Assembly: GCA_029216955.1 (NCBI GenBank)
Contig: JANAVB010003999.1
Coordinates: forward strand, 2,718,163 to 2,782,162
Source: Iris pallida
Taxonomy: Eukaryota; Streptophyta; Magnoliopsida; Asparagales; Iridaceae
DNA: 64,000 nucleotides
Direction of reading: 5' to 3'
Part shown: positions 32,541 through 42,575 of the stretch, piece by piece
Position numbering within the stretch: position 1 is the stretch's first letter
Layout of the letters: the number at the start of each line of letters is the position of its first letter
Made by a program: the position numbers and the translations under genes
Notes under the pieces: generated by a model
What the model saw: the letters and a program-made list of their open reading frames with translations, nothing else
What the model was told of the DNA's origin: nothing
Database searches by the model: none

Positions 32541-33300
32541 CAGACCCGGCTCCAGGGGGAGGCAGGCTAGGCCTGCGCCTAGGGCCTCCTCCCCCCAAAG
32601 GGGCCTCCAAAATGTGCTGTTGGCCCACTGCCATATGGATATGGCAAGGGGAAAAAACAAAAACAAAAACTAAGGCCTGGGCCTTGAAGCCAACTGCAAA
32701 GTAATAAATTAAAACCTAGCCACCTAGGAAGAGGAAACATGCTTCGATCATTATGCATGTGCCTCCATCTTTCCGTTCTTTTCTCCCAAAAATTGCTAAC
32801 GAAAAAAAGAAAGAAAGGGAAACAGTCCTCTCCCTCCAACAACAGGTATTTCTCTTCCTTAATTTCTAAGTTCTAACTTTTTTTCCTCCTATAAATTTGA
32901 GTATTTTATAGCTAATATCATATTTCTCTTTCTCTGAATAATTCTATAATCTGATAAGTGACAACCCGACTCTCTCTAAATTTTTTTTTCATTTGGGACA
33001 CGGTCACCAGATCTGAAATCCGAAGAGTTACGGCCACGGGTCACATTCACGGCAACCAGCAACGTCGGCGGCGGCAAGCAGAGCCGACCTACTTGGTCCT
33101 TGCTTGAGATTTAGTTTAGTGTTATTTGGTTTCATTTTTGTAAAAAAAATTGGAGGTTGGAGATTTGTGTAGTCATGGAGTAATTATATTGTAATTTGGA
33201 TTTATTGAATTTGTTAAATTAATAAAAACAATTATATAGAAAGATGAGAGTCTAATTTATGGGACTTGTCTGGGACCTCCAAATTACTGAGCCGGCCCTG
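32541..33300. mobile_element. Non-autonomous hAT-type element, 760 bp, 8-bp target duplication
   Basis: The left end CAGACCCGGCTCCAGGGGGA and reverse-complemented right end CAGGGCCGGCTCAGTAATTT form short inverted repeats. The flanks are CGGCCACC (32533-32540) and CAGCCACC (33301-33308), an 8-bp duplication with one change. The GGGAGGCAGGCTAGGCCTGC segment next to the left end is familiar from plant hAT elements. No transposase frame remains. It ends less than 300 bp upstream of the PR-10 start codon. Confidence 0.82.
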
Positions 33301-33508
33301 CAGCCACCCATTGTCCCATGATAGCACAGATCCACCTCTTTGAAACTCGGATGGCCAGAGACGCATAATTTGTCAATTTCCTCAAGACAGCAGGCTTGAC
33401 TAGTTACATGCGGGTTCCTTTCTTGGACTAGATACACCTACCGGTTCTCAACGTGCTAAATCATCTTTTGTGCATCTACCCCACCCCTGAGGGCTGGGCT
33501 GGGCTGCC

Positions 33509-33515
33509 TATAAAT
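33509..33515 (+). promoter_or_regulatory. TATA box of the PR-10 gene
   Basis: TATAAAT lies 82 bp before the ATG, in CTGCCTATAAATCCCC. The leader would be about 50 nt and contains CGAAAGACTTGG and AGGAAGGAAGAGAG. The hAT insertion upstream limits the proximal promoter to roughly 200 bp. Confidence 0.65.
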
Positions 33516-33596
33516 CCCCACTCCATCTACACTCAAACGACTCGAAAGACTTGGTGTTCACTAGTTCTACTACACACATCAGGAAGGAAGAGAGAC

Positions 33597-34518
33597 ATGA
33601 GCTGGAGCCAAGAAATCGAGTCGCCGGTCGCCGCCTCCCTGCTGTTCAAGGCCGCGTACCTCGACTGGCACAACCTCGGCCCGAAGGTCCTGCCGGAACT
33701 CCTGGTCAGCGCCGCTCTTCTTTCCGGAGATGGCGGCGTGGGGAGCATTAGGCAGCTCAATTTTGCACCAGGTTCGTAACCTAACAGTTTAAGCTTTTAC
33801 CAATATTTTAAGGGTTCTTTAGTAAAAAAATCTTACATAATACGTATTTGGATCTTAAGATCAATATTCACGTGATCCTAATTTCAACTATTATTTGAAT
33901 TCCTGTTACTAAATATATCGTATTTTTTAATATTAATTCTAATTTCAACTATCATATGTACCATATTACTAAATACGAAAATGATAAATGGTCCGCGGGG
34001 TTGACTGCAGGCGTGCCCGCAGGCCGTGTGTCACCACCCCACAGCCCTCCCTGCTCACTTCGGAGCCTACCCACTCCCAGTTAAAGGATGACACATGGCT
34101 CTGAGTCAGGACTGCAGTCCAAATCCTCGGACAACGTAGCATCGTCCTACTAAGTATCTCATATTTTAATTATTAACTTTTTTTGGGTTAACTAATGTGG
34201 TGATCGTGTATAGAAAATCCATACGCGTACGGGAAGGAGAAGCTGGACTTCGTCGACCACGAGAAGTTCGAGGCCACCCAGAGCCTGGTTGAAGGAGGCT
34301 ACCTGGGCAAGAAGCTCGAGGCCGTGTCCGTCAATTTCAAGTTCCAGCCGACGGGTGCCGCCGACGGAGGGTGCGTGGTGAGGATCGTGGCGACTGCGAA
34401 GGTCATCCCCGGGGTCGAGGTCGGGGAGGAAACGTTCGTCAGGGCGAGGGCCGGACTGACGGCGAGGTTCAAGGCCGCAGAGGCCTACTTGCTGGCCAAT
34501 CCAACTGCCTATGTGTAA
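33597..34518 (+). CDS. PR-10 / Bet v 1 family protein, two exons, intact
   Basis: PR-10 proteins are small cytosolic ligand-binding proteins induced by pathogens or stress; relatives bind hormones and flavonoids or act in alkaloid synthesis. Exon 1 is 33597-33771, the intron is 33772-34213 (GT...AG, phase 1), and exon 2 is 34214-34518 with TAA 34516-34518. The joined product is 159 residues, the normal family length, with no break. The glycine-rich loop is GDGGVGS at residues 44-50, preceded by the helix region FKAAYLDWHNLGPKVLP; exon 2 has EKLDFVDHEKFE and EGGYLGKKLE. The C-terminal helix ends AAEAYLLANPTAYV. The intron position near residue 59 is conserved in the family. The ligand cannot be inferred. 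The ending and the DWHNLGPK segment are most like asparagus-type monocot members. Confidence 0.93.
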
Positions 34519-35116
34519 CAATGAAACAGTCATTACTGTGGTGTTTCTGAACTATAGTAGATTAAACACATTGTGAGAGCAATTTGTGCTCTAAATAGAT
34601 TGTCATACCTAAACTTCGGAATTATATCAAAAAAATGAGAATGGGATGGACCCACAACGAGGTTCCACAACCATTGGCTCAAACCTTCCTTGAATAAGTA
34701 GATAGAAATCATAGAATAACATTATTTGTACATGCAAATTTTCCTTGCAATCTATTCCTTCTTCCCTGGCATGCATGTCAAAGTATGTCATAAATTTTAA
34801 ATTAAAATTAATAAATTATTTTAATGTTAAAATTGACATTAAAATTAATATTAACATTAACATTAATATTAACATTACAATTAACATTAATTTTTTTTGA
34901 TAATTAATTTTTTGGATTAAAATTTGCCATGTCAGCTGCCACGTTTAACCCAATCAGATTTTTGATCGGGTTCAAATATTTTAATCCGAATATGAATTCG
35001 ATTATCTTCAACCATAACCCAAACTAACGGGTTTATCCGATCGGACTCGGATTTAGCCCGTCCGAGTTGCACCCCTACATATTAGTCACACTGAACCAGT
35101 TTCTTGGAATATCCAG
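34519..35116. other. 3' flank of PR-10; AT-rich repeat and a possible MITE end
   Basis: 34795-34895 consists of variations on AACATTAATATT/AAAATTAAT. The end at about 35083 reads on the - strand TAGGGGTGCAACTCGGACGG, which resembles a hAT-MITE terminus, but no matching left end or duplication was found. Confidence 0.4.
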
Positions 35117-35935
35117 TCAGACTGGATTAGATTGCCACTGTTGGTGACTTACTTTTGGGCTTAACTCCATCATCCTCAATAATTCTAGGATTAACGTCCA
35201 CGACAAATCATTCATTTTTTTGCACATTAGCGACGTCTCTTGGCGTAACTTATTCTGGTAGTTATTGTCTACATTAGCTTCCGTCCGAGCTTCGTCCTCA
35301 AGGTCAAGCCTTGCCTCTGGCAGCAACCCGTTCACCATATTGGAGACCTCAACTTCCATATGCGCTTCTGCCACCGTCCCGTGAACATCCTTAAAAGTTC
35401 GAGGTTTGAGGTTATTACCCGTTGACAGATGTTTCTTTGTCGTCGCGATCATGCACGACCAGGCCGAATGGCCAAAACATCGACAACGACTGTATACGGG
35501 TGGGACTCATTCGTATTCCTCGCACGTCCCGTGAGAAGATCTCTCTCGTATCGGTATTTGGTATTCAATAGATCTGGGTAGATCAGAAGAAGCTTCAATT
35601 TCTACGAAGATCCTAGCATAGGTAAGCCTTGACCTCGTTGTTGTGGCGTTATCAGCTTGTAGTGGATTGCCGATTAAGCTAGCAAGCTTCATTAACATGC
35701 TCCAGTACTGAATGGGGAGGTCTGGGAATCAGATCCAAACTGAAATTGTATGGAATGTACCCCTTTCACATTTGGCAGTCATGTGCCATTCTTCGTTCTG
35801 GGTTGTATTTGGTCTGCACAAATCTGCCCACGCCCTCCACCATGCTCCTTGGGATTCTGATTGAGAGCCAAAGTTATGGACTTGGTCCGGCGAAGAATGT
35901 CTAGCATGCATGGACTCCATGCTTCCTCCGTTCAT
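35117..35935 (-). pseudogene. LINE ORF1-like (DUF4283 plus zf-CCHC_4) relic
   Basis: One continuous - strand frame of about 270 codons carries two TGA stops, near 35730 and 35508. Around the stops the family pattern is plain: a VWI-stop-FPDLPIQYW DUF4283 end, KLASLIGNPLQADNAT, RLTYARIFVEIEAS, then a stop before VPPVYSRCRCFGHSAWSC, a zinc knuckle missing its first cysteine. Such proteins are the RNA-binding ORF1 of plant L1-type LINEs and related gag-like genes. The frame can be followed loosely upstream to about 36226. No ORF2 (endonuclease/RT) is present to the left, so it is a fragment. Confidence 0.7.
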
Positions 35936-36261
35936 CCTTGTTTGCCCAGCCTGGGGTGGTTGACCAGGAACTGCCTCTAATATGCATTGTGTGCCATGAC
36001 CGAGCAGGATGCCATTGTCTCCAAAGGATCTGGAGATACCTACAGAGCCCCTTCGCGCGGTTGAAGGCTGTAGAGGTGGACGTTGGTTATCAAGCTCTCG
36101 TATGAAGTCCAGTGCTCTCTGCGATCTACCTCCTCCTCTTCCTCGCTGGTTACCTGGTCATGCCCGGCACCGTCGTTCCACCGTAGTCCATCCACCCGCC
36201 TCACTATTCATCCCCGTGCTTGTAATGTCCCGCTCTGTACGGCGCATTATGCTGAGATGTT

Positions 36262-36470
36262 GACTCAAAGAGTCGCGTTGACCGAATAAAATGTATCGAT
36301 TTAAATCGATACGAGAGTTACGTTATCCCGAGTAATGAATCGAACTAAGTCGATATGAAGAGTTGCATTGTCCCAAAGAATGCATCGAGTTAAATCGATG
36401 CGAAGCGCTGTATTGCCCCGAAGGATAAGTGCATTGAGTCGGCTCGAAGATTCTAAGAAATTGAATTGGG
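36262..36470. repeat. Degenerate ~60-bp tandem repeats with an ATCGA(N)TAAATCGAT palindrome
   Basis: About three to four units each contain a TGCAT(C/T)GA...TCGATGCGAAG-like palindrome (AATGTATCGATTTAAATCGA, AATGAATCGAACTAAGTCGA, AATGCATCGAGTTAAATCGA, AAGTGCATTGAGTCGGCTCGA), followed by CGAAG(A/C)G(T/C)TG and TGTCCC/TGCCCC. No coding capacity. Confidence 0.7.
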
Positions 36471-37110
36471 CCAAGGCACAAGTCCGAATCGATACAAGTA
36501 TTAATTTTAGTTGGTTTCATGTACAGGCTATCCGTTTATGCTAAAATGTTAGAGGTCGACATTTTGCCTCATTCACAACGGGTCCGTAAAACCCAAATCA
36601 CCGTCTCACAACGGGATGGGACTTGGGCACGGTATGCCAGAATCGATCGAGTAGTTCAATGAAACAAGAAGTGCTTGAATTGTTAAGTCAGAAGATTTGG
36701 CCGTGCAACAAAGTTATGAAATCGAGCCGCACCGGTTCGACAAACAATAAGACGTATCGGCTTAAGGAGGGAGGACTGACTCTTATTTTTACTACTTCAT
36801 GCCTAAGTAAGAATGTATCATTGTATGCTAAGTTAATCTATCGACGCCACGGGCGTGGTCCGATTGGAAGATAACTCATAGTGTGTGTCAAACACTAGTT
36901 AGAACAATTGAAATAAAACGTACATCAAATGCACGAGTCGCTATGGAATATTAAATATCGCAAAGGCGAGCGCCACGGCGCTCGAGCCACAAGAACATAT
37001 GATAACTCTATCGGCAAGTGCCTTAGTGCACGAGTCATGTCGTACCCCCGAGCACGAGATAGAAGGCTAGCACATTGAAAGACAATATAGGCGAGTGCCC
37101 TAGTGCACGA
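36471..37110. other. Repeat-bearing stretch left of an LTR-like start
   Basis: No gene. Near the right end there are three related palindromic units: GGCGAGCGCCACGGCGCTCG (about 36964), GGCAAGTGCCTTAGTGCACG (37013) and GGCGAGTGCCCTAGTGCACG (37090). Confidence 0.5.
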
Positions 37111-38102
37111 GTGTAAGCCCCTAGATTTTAAAATATTATTTTTTATAATTTTAAATAGCATTTATATCTTTAAAATGAGTTATTATAATTATTAGAAATT
37201 TTCTAGAATTTTTAAATGATTTTTAAATCTAAAAATATCAATTTGCAATTTATTAAATTGTTTTAATATCAATTTGTAATTATTTTAATTATTTTGAATA
37301 CTGTTTACAAAATTCGTTTTGTCTGTGCAAATGAAATTTGCACAGAGCAACAGCGGGGGGTGGGGGGTGGGTTTTTTGCAATTTAGAAATTGCATACACT
37401 AAGGCGGTGGGGGTCTTTGCAATATCGAATATTGGGGGGGTTCTACAAAACAGCCGTCCGAATCACCGCCTTCTCCATCATCATCTCCGGCGATTATCGC
37501 CGTAACCCTAATCTAAACCCTAATTCGGCCGACTTCCCGACCCTATAAATAGACCCCGACCCCAAATCCTAACCCTATACTATTTCCCGACCACCACAGC
37601 GCTGCCCTGACCCCCTTCTTCTCCGACGAGACCGCCGAAAACCTAGATCTATTAGCGCCGCCTTTCCAGACGTCGCCGTGGCCGTGCACCACCACCAACT
37701 TGTTTGCCTCGACGAGACGAACCCAGCTCCATTTTTTCCCGACCACCCTGACGTCTCCTCCGTCGTACAACGCCCCAGAAAGCCACTGCCTATCGGACAC
37801 ATACGTGTCATTTCTTCTGTGTGTCGAGTCGTGTCTCGTGTACACGTGTGTGGACTCGCCTGAACACGAGGAACCCAGTGGTGTACGTGGACACGCGAGA
37901 TTCGTGTCGTGCGTGTCGTGCTCACCATGGACACAAGATTCGTGTACCCGTGTCCTAAACTGTCAGGACACGGTTTTTAAATAATTGGGTTATCGGGTTT
38001 GGTCTGTCTAAATGGGTTTAAATTCGCACAGTAATGGGTTTTAATAAATCAGGTTTACTGTTCATTTTGGGTTTCGGGTTTGGGCCCAGTGGATTTGGGC
38101 CG

Positions 38103-38105
<3 letters not shown>
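37111..38105 (+). repeat. LTR-like region with promoter, + strand (solo or truncated)
   Basis: The segment starts TGTAAGCCCCTAGATTTTAA, as plant gypsy LTRs often do, stays AT-rich for 220 bp, and then has a core promoter TATAAATA at 37544-37551 in GACCCTATAAATAGACCCCG, followed by a C-rich leader. The right boundary is unclear because it runs into TA microsatellite DNA. Open frames at 37543-37984 on both strands are not supported as genes. Confidence 0.5.
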
Positions 38106-38106
<1 letters not shown>

Positions 38107-38168
<62 letters not shown>

Positions 38169-38169
38169 C
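38107..38169. repeat. (TA)n microsatellite at the edge of gypsy element 2
   Basis: More than 55 bp of alternating TA directly next to the truncated integrase of gypsy element 2. Confidence 0.9.
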
Positions 38170-39976
38170 TATATTTTGGCCCCAGGATGCATAGACTACT
38201 GAGAACAATGCTGTCTCAAGTCTCTATACATCTTTTTGGCCCCAGGATGCATAGACTACTGAGAACGATGCACCTCCTGAAGAACCTCCTCCCGAAGTCC
38301 TCCGCTCGGCACGCACAATCTGGTACCATGCCTCAACGACCCAACTCCCACTATAGAGAACTCATCCAACAGTCCTGCCCGGACCTGCTCCCTGATGACC
38401 CTCAGAGCCTCATCCTCAAACTGAGCTGCTCTGACTCTGTCCATCAGCTCTGAATGCACCTGAAGACCCCACATCTGCTCCTCAAACCTAGGAACTATCA
38501 CCTCTATGCCCAAGCTCTCCAGATCTGCCAGAAGGTGACGATCTATCGTCAAACACATGGCCACGGGATACCTGTTCAAAGCATCTGCAACCACATTAGC
38601 CTTCCCCAGATGGTACTGTAAGGATATATCAAAATCCTTCATCAGCTCTAACCATCGCCTCTGTCTCATATTCAGCTCCTTCTGGGTAAATACGTACTTC
38701 AAGCTCTTGTGGTCAGTGTAAATCTCCACACGCTCTCCGTACAAATAGTATTTCCACAGCTTCAAGGCAAATATGACCGCTGCCAACTCCAAATCATGAG
38801 TCGGGTAGTTCCTCTCATGTGGTCGTAACTGCCTAGATGCATAAGCAATTACCTTCCCATGCTGCTGAAGAACGCAACCCAGACCCTTCCCCGAAGCATC
38901 ACTGTAGATCGTGAATCCTCCGGACCCAGATGGCAACGTCAAAATAGGAGCCGACGTCAATCTCGTCTTCAGCTCCTCGAAAGCAGCCTGACACTCATCA
39001 GTCCAGACGAACTCCACGTCCTTCCTGGTGAGTCTAGTCATCGGCTCTGCTATGCGAGAGAAGTCCTGTACGAACTTTCTATAGTAGTCTGCCAAACCCA
39101 GAAAGCTCCGAATCTCGACAACTAAACTGGATGTCGACCAAGACTCTACCGTCGTAATCTTCCTCTGATCCACTGAAATCCCATCACCGGATACAACATG
39201 GCCGAGGAACTCCACCCGATCCAAAAAAACTCGTACTTCGACAGCTTCCCATACAGCTGCTCCCTCCTCAGAGTCTCCAGCACTATCCGCAGATGCTCCT
39301 CGTGCTCCTCAGGCGTCTTCGAATAGATGAGAATGTCATCAATGAAGACCACTACAAACTTGTCAAGGTATGGATGGAATACCTTATTCATCAAGTTCAT
39401 GAATACCGTCGGGGCGTTAGTCAACACAAACGGCATGACGGTAAACTCATACTGGCCATAGCGGGTACGAAAAGCAGTCTTCGGGATGTCATCCCCTTCA
39501 CTCTCAGCTGATGGTACCCCGATCGCAAGTCTATCTTCGAGAACACCCTCGCGTCGCTCAACTGATCAAACAAGTCATCAATCCTGGGCAAATGATACCT
39601 GTTCTTGATAGTGAGGTTGTTGAGCGCTCGGTAGTCGATATACATCCGTATCGTACAGTCCTTCTTCAGGACAAACAAGACTGGCGCTCCCCAAGGCGAA
39701 GAACTGGATCTGATGAAGCCCTTGTCCTGCAGCTCGTCGACTTGCTTCTTCAGCTCCGCCAACTCGCTGTTGTTGATCCGATAGACATGCTGAGAAATAG
39801 GCTCAGCGCCCGGCATCAAGTCTATCGTGAACTCAACATCTCTGTCCGACGGCATCCCTGGCAATTTCTCGGGAAAGACATCCAAAAAATCTGTATTAAA
39901 TGGATGCGGCAACTCCTGCCCCCGCCAACAAGGCTCCACAGAATCTATCTCCCGGCTCCGCTACTTCTCTGACAAA
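38170..39976 (-). pseudogene. pol: pol of gypsy element 2: RT, RNase H, start of integrase
   Basis: RT is in two frames (39939-39421 and 39436-39146): [32 protein letters not shown], then [23 protein letters not shown] with the catalytic IDD. The RT end and RNase H run 39224-38256 ([49 protein letters not shown]). The integrase zinc finger begins EVHRSQ; a TAG stop replaces the next residue, and a 60-bp segment including it is duplicated (38173-38232 and 38233-38292) before the sequence runs into TA repeats. Integrase core is absent. Confidence 0.86.
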
Positions 39977-41686
39977 CTAAAACTCTGGCTCTCCTGACGG
40001 ACTAAACAATACTCTGCCTGCTCTACAATCTATGCTAGCATGGTGCCTGCTCAACCAGTCCATCCCGAGTACTACATCGTACCTCAAAAGTGGTATTACG
40101 AGCAAGCACGCTCTCGAATCCTGGCCTCCCAGAGTAACACTCAGTCCCTTGCAAATATTATTAACCAGGATAATACCTCCCTCGGTCATAATCTTGCAAG
40201 TCCTATCCAGATATTCAGCAATAATGTTGTGCCTAAGTGCAAAAGAAACTGACACAAAACTGTGCGTAGCACCTGAATCAAACAATGCTAAGGCAGGAAA
40301 AGAATCAAGAAGAACCGAACCTGCAACAACATCTGCGACTGGCTCGATCTCCTCGGCTGCAAGAGCAAAAGCCCTGCCCTGAACACCCCGCTGGTGGTGG
40401 TGTTGTACAAACTGCTGCTGCTGGGTTGGAAGTGGACCCCTCGGCTGCACTGCAGGTACTCTCGCTGGTGCCCTCCGAGCTGTACCAGTAACACGAGGGT
40501 TCACTGGACACTCCCTCAACTGATGGCCTGCGCCGCCGCAAAAGAGATACACTCCTAGCCTCTTCCGGCAAACCTCCCAGACGTGACCAGGCTTCTTGCA
40601 GAAGTGGCAAGGAGCCCCGTGTTGTGCCTGCCTCGGCTGAGTGTGCTGCACCTGCTGGACCGGTGCTCTGGCCTGAACCTGCAGCTGGTGATGCTGGAAA
40701 GAACGATGCTGAAGCTGAGGGCGCTTAGCAGCCCCCGCGCTGCTAGTAGCCCCCGAAAAAAGATCACGCTCCCTCTTGGGCTTCAAGTCCCACTCCCGCC
40801 CTACCTTGCGGGCCTCCGCATAGATCTGGGTATAATTCTTATAGAAGGAGGGAATGAGGATCTTGATATCCCAAGTCAACCCCTCCCTGAAACGGCTCGC
40901 CCTGATCTCTGGGTCTCGAACCATGTACTCCGCGTATCGACTCAGACGGCCGAACTCAGCGACATACTCCTCCACAGATAAACTGCCCTGCTGCAGATCC
41001 TGGAACTGTCGTACCAGGTCGATCTTGTCCGTGGGCGAAAAGAACTTCTCCTTGAAGAGAAGCTTGAACTCTGCCCAAGTATGGCCCTCTCCAGCTAGGG
41101 CTGGCTCGTTCCTGAACCAGGTGCGTGCAATGTCTAACAACTGTAAACCTACCGCCTCGACCTTCAGGTCGTCTGTCAGGCGGGAGGCCCTCATCTGCCG
41201 CTCGATATCCTCGAGCCAATCATCTGCATAGACCACACCCTCGGTCCCGCTAAAGTCACGGGGCCCGAGCTTCTTGAAGTCCTGGATATCTCCGTACCTC
41301 GTACGCGTCCCATGATGCGGAGCCCTCTGCTCCACGGCTGCAAGGGCCAACTGATGGGCATCCTCCATGCCCTGATGCATCACGTCTGTCTGCCTCTGCT
41401 GAGCCTCGACCTGGGCTCTCTGAGTCACCAGCATCTGCTGGAGAAAAGTAAGCATCTGCCCAATATCTGTAGGCAGAGGAGGTGGAGGTGGAAGTACGTC
41501 TGCAACTGGCGGAGGAATCTGCTGCGCAGGAGGAGGAAGAGCGCCCGTATCAACCACTGGTGCTGTGGCCGGAATCGTCGTAGCAACCCTGGGGTCAGCC
41601 CTCGTAACTGGTGGAGGAGCACCCCCAAGAGCTGCTGCCGACACCCCGACTGCAACAGGAGTGTCTGGATCAGGTCCGCGAGTCAT
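39977..41686 (-). CDS. gag: gag-protease of gypsy element 2
   Basis: One open frame from the ATG at 41686 (MTRGPDPDTP); the frame upstream to 41734 is Tat LTR sequence and not part of the gene. A Pro/Val-rich N terminus (PPPAQQIPPPVADVLPPPPP) leads to the capsid part with YGDIQDFKKLGPRDFSGTE and DLQQGSLSVEEYVAEFGRLSRYAE. Zinc knuckles follow: CHFCKKPGHVWEVC, and a second with CGGAGHQLREC. The protease shows ALFDSGATHSFVS and [16 protein letters not shown]. The frame stops at 39977-39979 just after GEPEF, where element 1 reads through, so a premature stop separates protease from RT. It is longer and better kept than the gag of element 1. Confidence 0.85.
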   Translation of the reverse strand: MTRGPDPDTPVAVGVSAAALGGAPPPVTRADPRVATTIPATAPVVDTGALPPPAQQIPPPVADVLPPPPPLPTDIGQMLTFLQQMLVTQRAQVEAQQRQTDVMHQGMEDAHQLALAAVEQRAPHHGTRTRYGDIQDFKKLGPRDFSGTEGVVYADDWLEDIERQMRASRLTDDLKVEAVGLQLLDIARTWFRNEPALAGEGHTWAEFKLLFKEKFFSPTDKIDLVRQFQDLQQGSLSVEEYVAEFGRLSRYAEYMVRDPEIRASRFREGLTWDIKILIPSFYKNYTQIYAEARKVGREWDLKPKRERDLFSGATSSAGAAKRPQLQHRSFQHHQLQVQARAPVQQVQHTQPRQAQHGAPCHFCKKPGHVWEVCRKRLGVYLFCGGAGHQLRECPVNPRVTGTARRAPARVPAVQPRGPLPTQQQQFVQHHHQRGVQGRAFALAAEEIEPVADVVAGSVLLDSFPALALFDSGATHSFVSVSFALRHNIIAEYLDRTCKIMTEGGIILVNNICKGLSVTLGGQDSRACLLVIPLLRYDVVLGMDWLSRHHASIDCRAGRVLFSPSGEPEF

Positions 41687-42566
41687 AGCAGACCTCTTCG
41701 CATTCGCGGACTTAGGATGCTGGTGTAGAAGCATGGAATTTCAGGACCGGAAATCCTATGCGCCAAACATTACATGCACCAGGAAGCTCAGAGGAAGTAC
41801 TTGGCACAGCAAAGCAAAAATATAGACATTAAAAGAAATTTTTTATTTCATATAAAAGTCTATTACATGTCTTAAAAAGAGCTGTACAAAGGAGGATTTC
41901 TACAAAGAAAAGACCCTAAGTCTACAGCTAGGCGTAGCAACCACCATGCGCTCTCAAACAGGCGCATCTCGTCATGTGCTCTCAGCCAGGCGCATCCCTT
42001 CAGCAGCTCACTTATGTGCATCTCCAGTTATGTGCATCCCTTCAGCAGCTCAGTTATGTGCATCCCTTCAGCAGCTCAGTTATGTGCCGTCCTTTAGCGC
42101 CCTACAGGCGCATCGTCTCAGCATATACGCCATCAAATGCTTCAACTAATGAAGCATTTATTGAGCAGAACGAGGGTGACAATCAACCCTCTAGCTGGAG
42201 GAAGAGCTCTCTGTAATTGATCCGCGGCAAAAGAAGGCTTTCAATACAACCAGAGTGGGCAACACCCACTCTGACAGAAGAAATGGCCTCCAAAGCCGCA
42301 GCACCACAATTTAGATCTGAGGCTCTTCCAGCATAACGGAGACGAGGCTCGAGCATCCCGATCTTTGGATGCAACAGGCACCTTCTTCCTGCCTCAGAAG
42401 CCCTCGACTTCGACTTTTGGATGTAACAGTCACCTTCAAGTGCATCAACGAAGATCATGCGTCGCATCTTCACCCTCGGGAGCATCTCATCAACAGAATA
42501 TGCTCGAGTAAACAAGTTCATTTCAGGAGGACATGAGAGAACGAGAAGCAAACCCTCTCCATGCCA

Positions 42567-42575
42567 CTATTTATA
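42567..42575 (-). promoter_or_regulatory. Antisense TATA box inside the Tat 5' LTR
   Basis: TATAAATAG on the - strand in GGCCTATAAATAGTGGC, with a CT-rich segment just downstream in the antisense direction. The 3' LTR copy (58854-58862) is unchanged in the core box. It points outward from the 5' LTR and inward from the 3' LTR. Confidence 0.5.

Larger units (their letters stand above)
38170..41723 (-). mobile_element. Ty3/gypsy retrotransposon 2 (- strand), inner part; split by the Tat element
   Basis: This is the gag-pol body of a gypsy element of the same type as element 1. It is truncated at integrase on the left. At 41723 it is cut by the Tat element, and its leader and 5' LTR resume at 60136 after the repeated GCTGG. 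The continuity across the 18.4-kb insert is supported by the 5-bp target duplication and by matching leader/LTR junctions in elements 1 and 2. Confidence 0.87.

Noticed and set aside
37543..37984. Overlapping 60-120 residue frames on both strands after a TATA box
   Set aside because: Probably the transcribed leader of an LTR; no start context or domain, and frames oppose each other.
42183..42551. 122-codon antisense frame conserved in both Tat LTRs
   Set aside because: It begins with TTG, most of it depends on LTR identity, and the two copies differ at about 14 residues, so no coding constraint is apparent.
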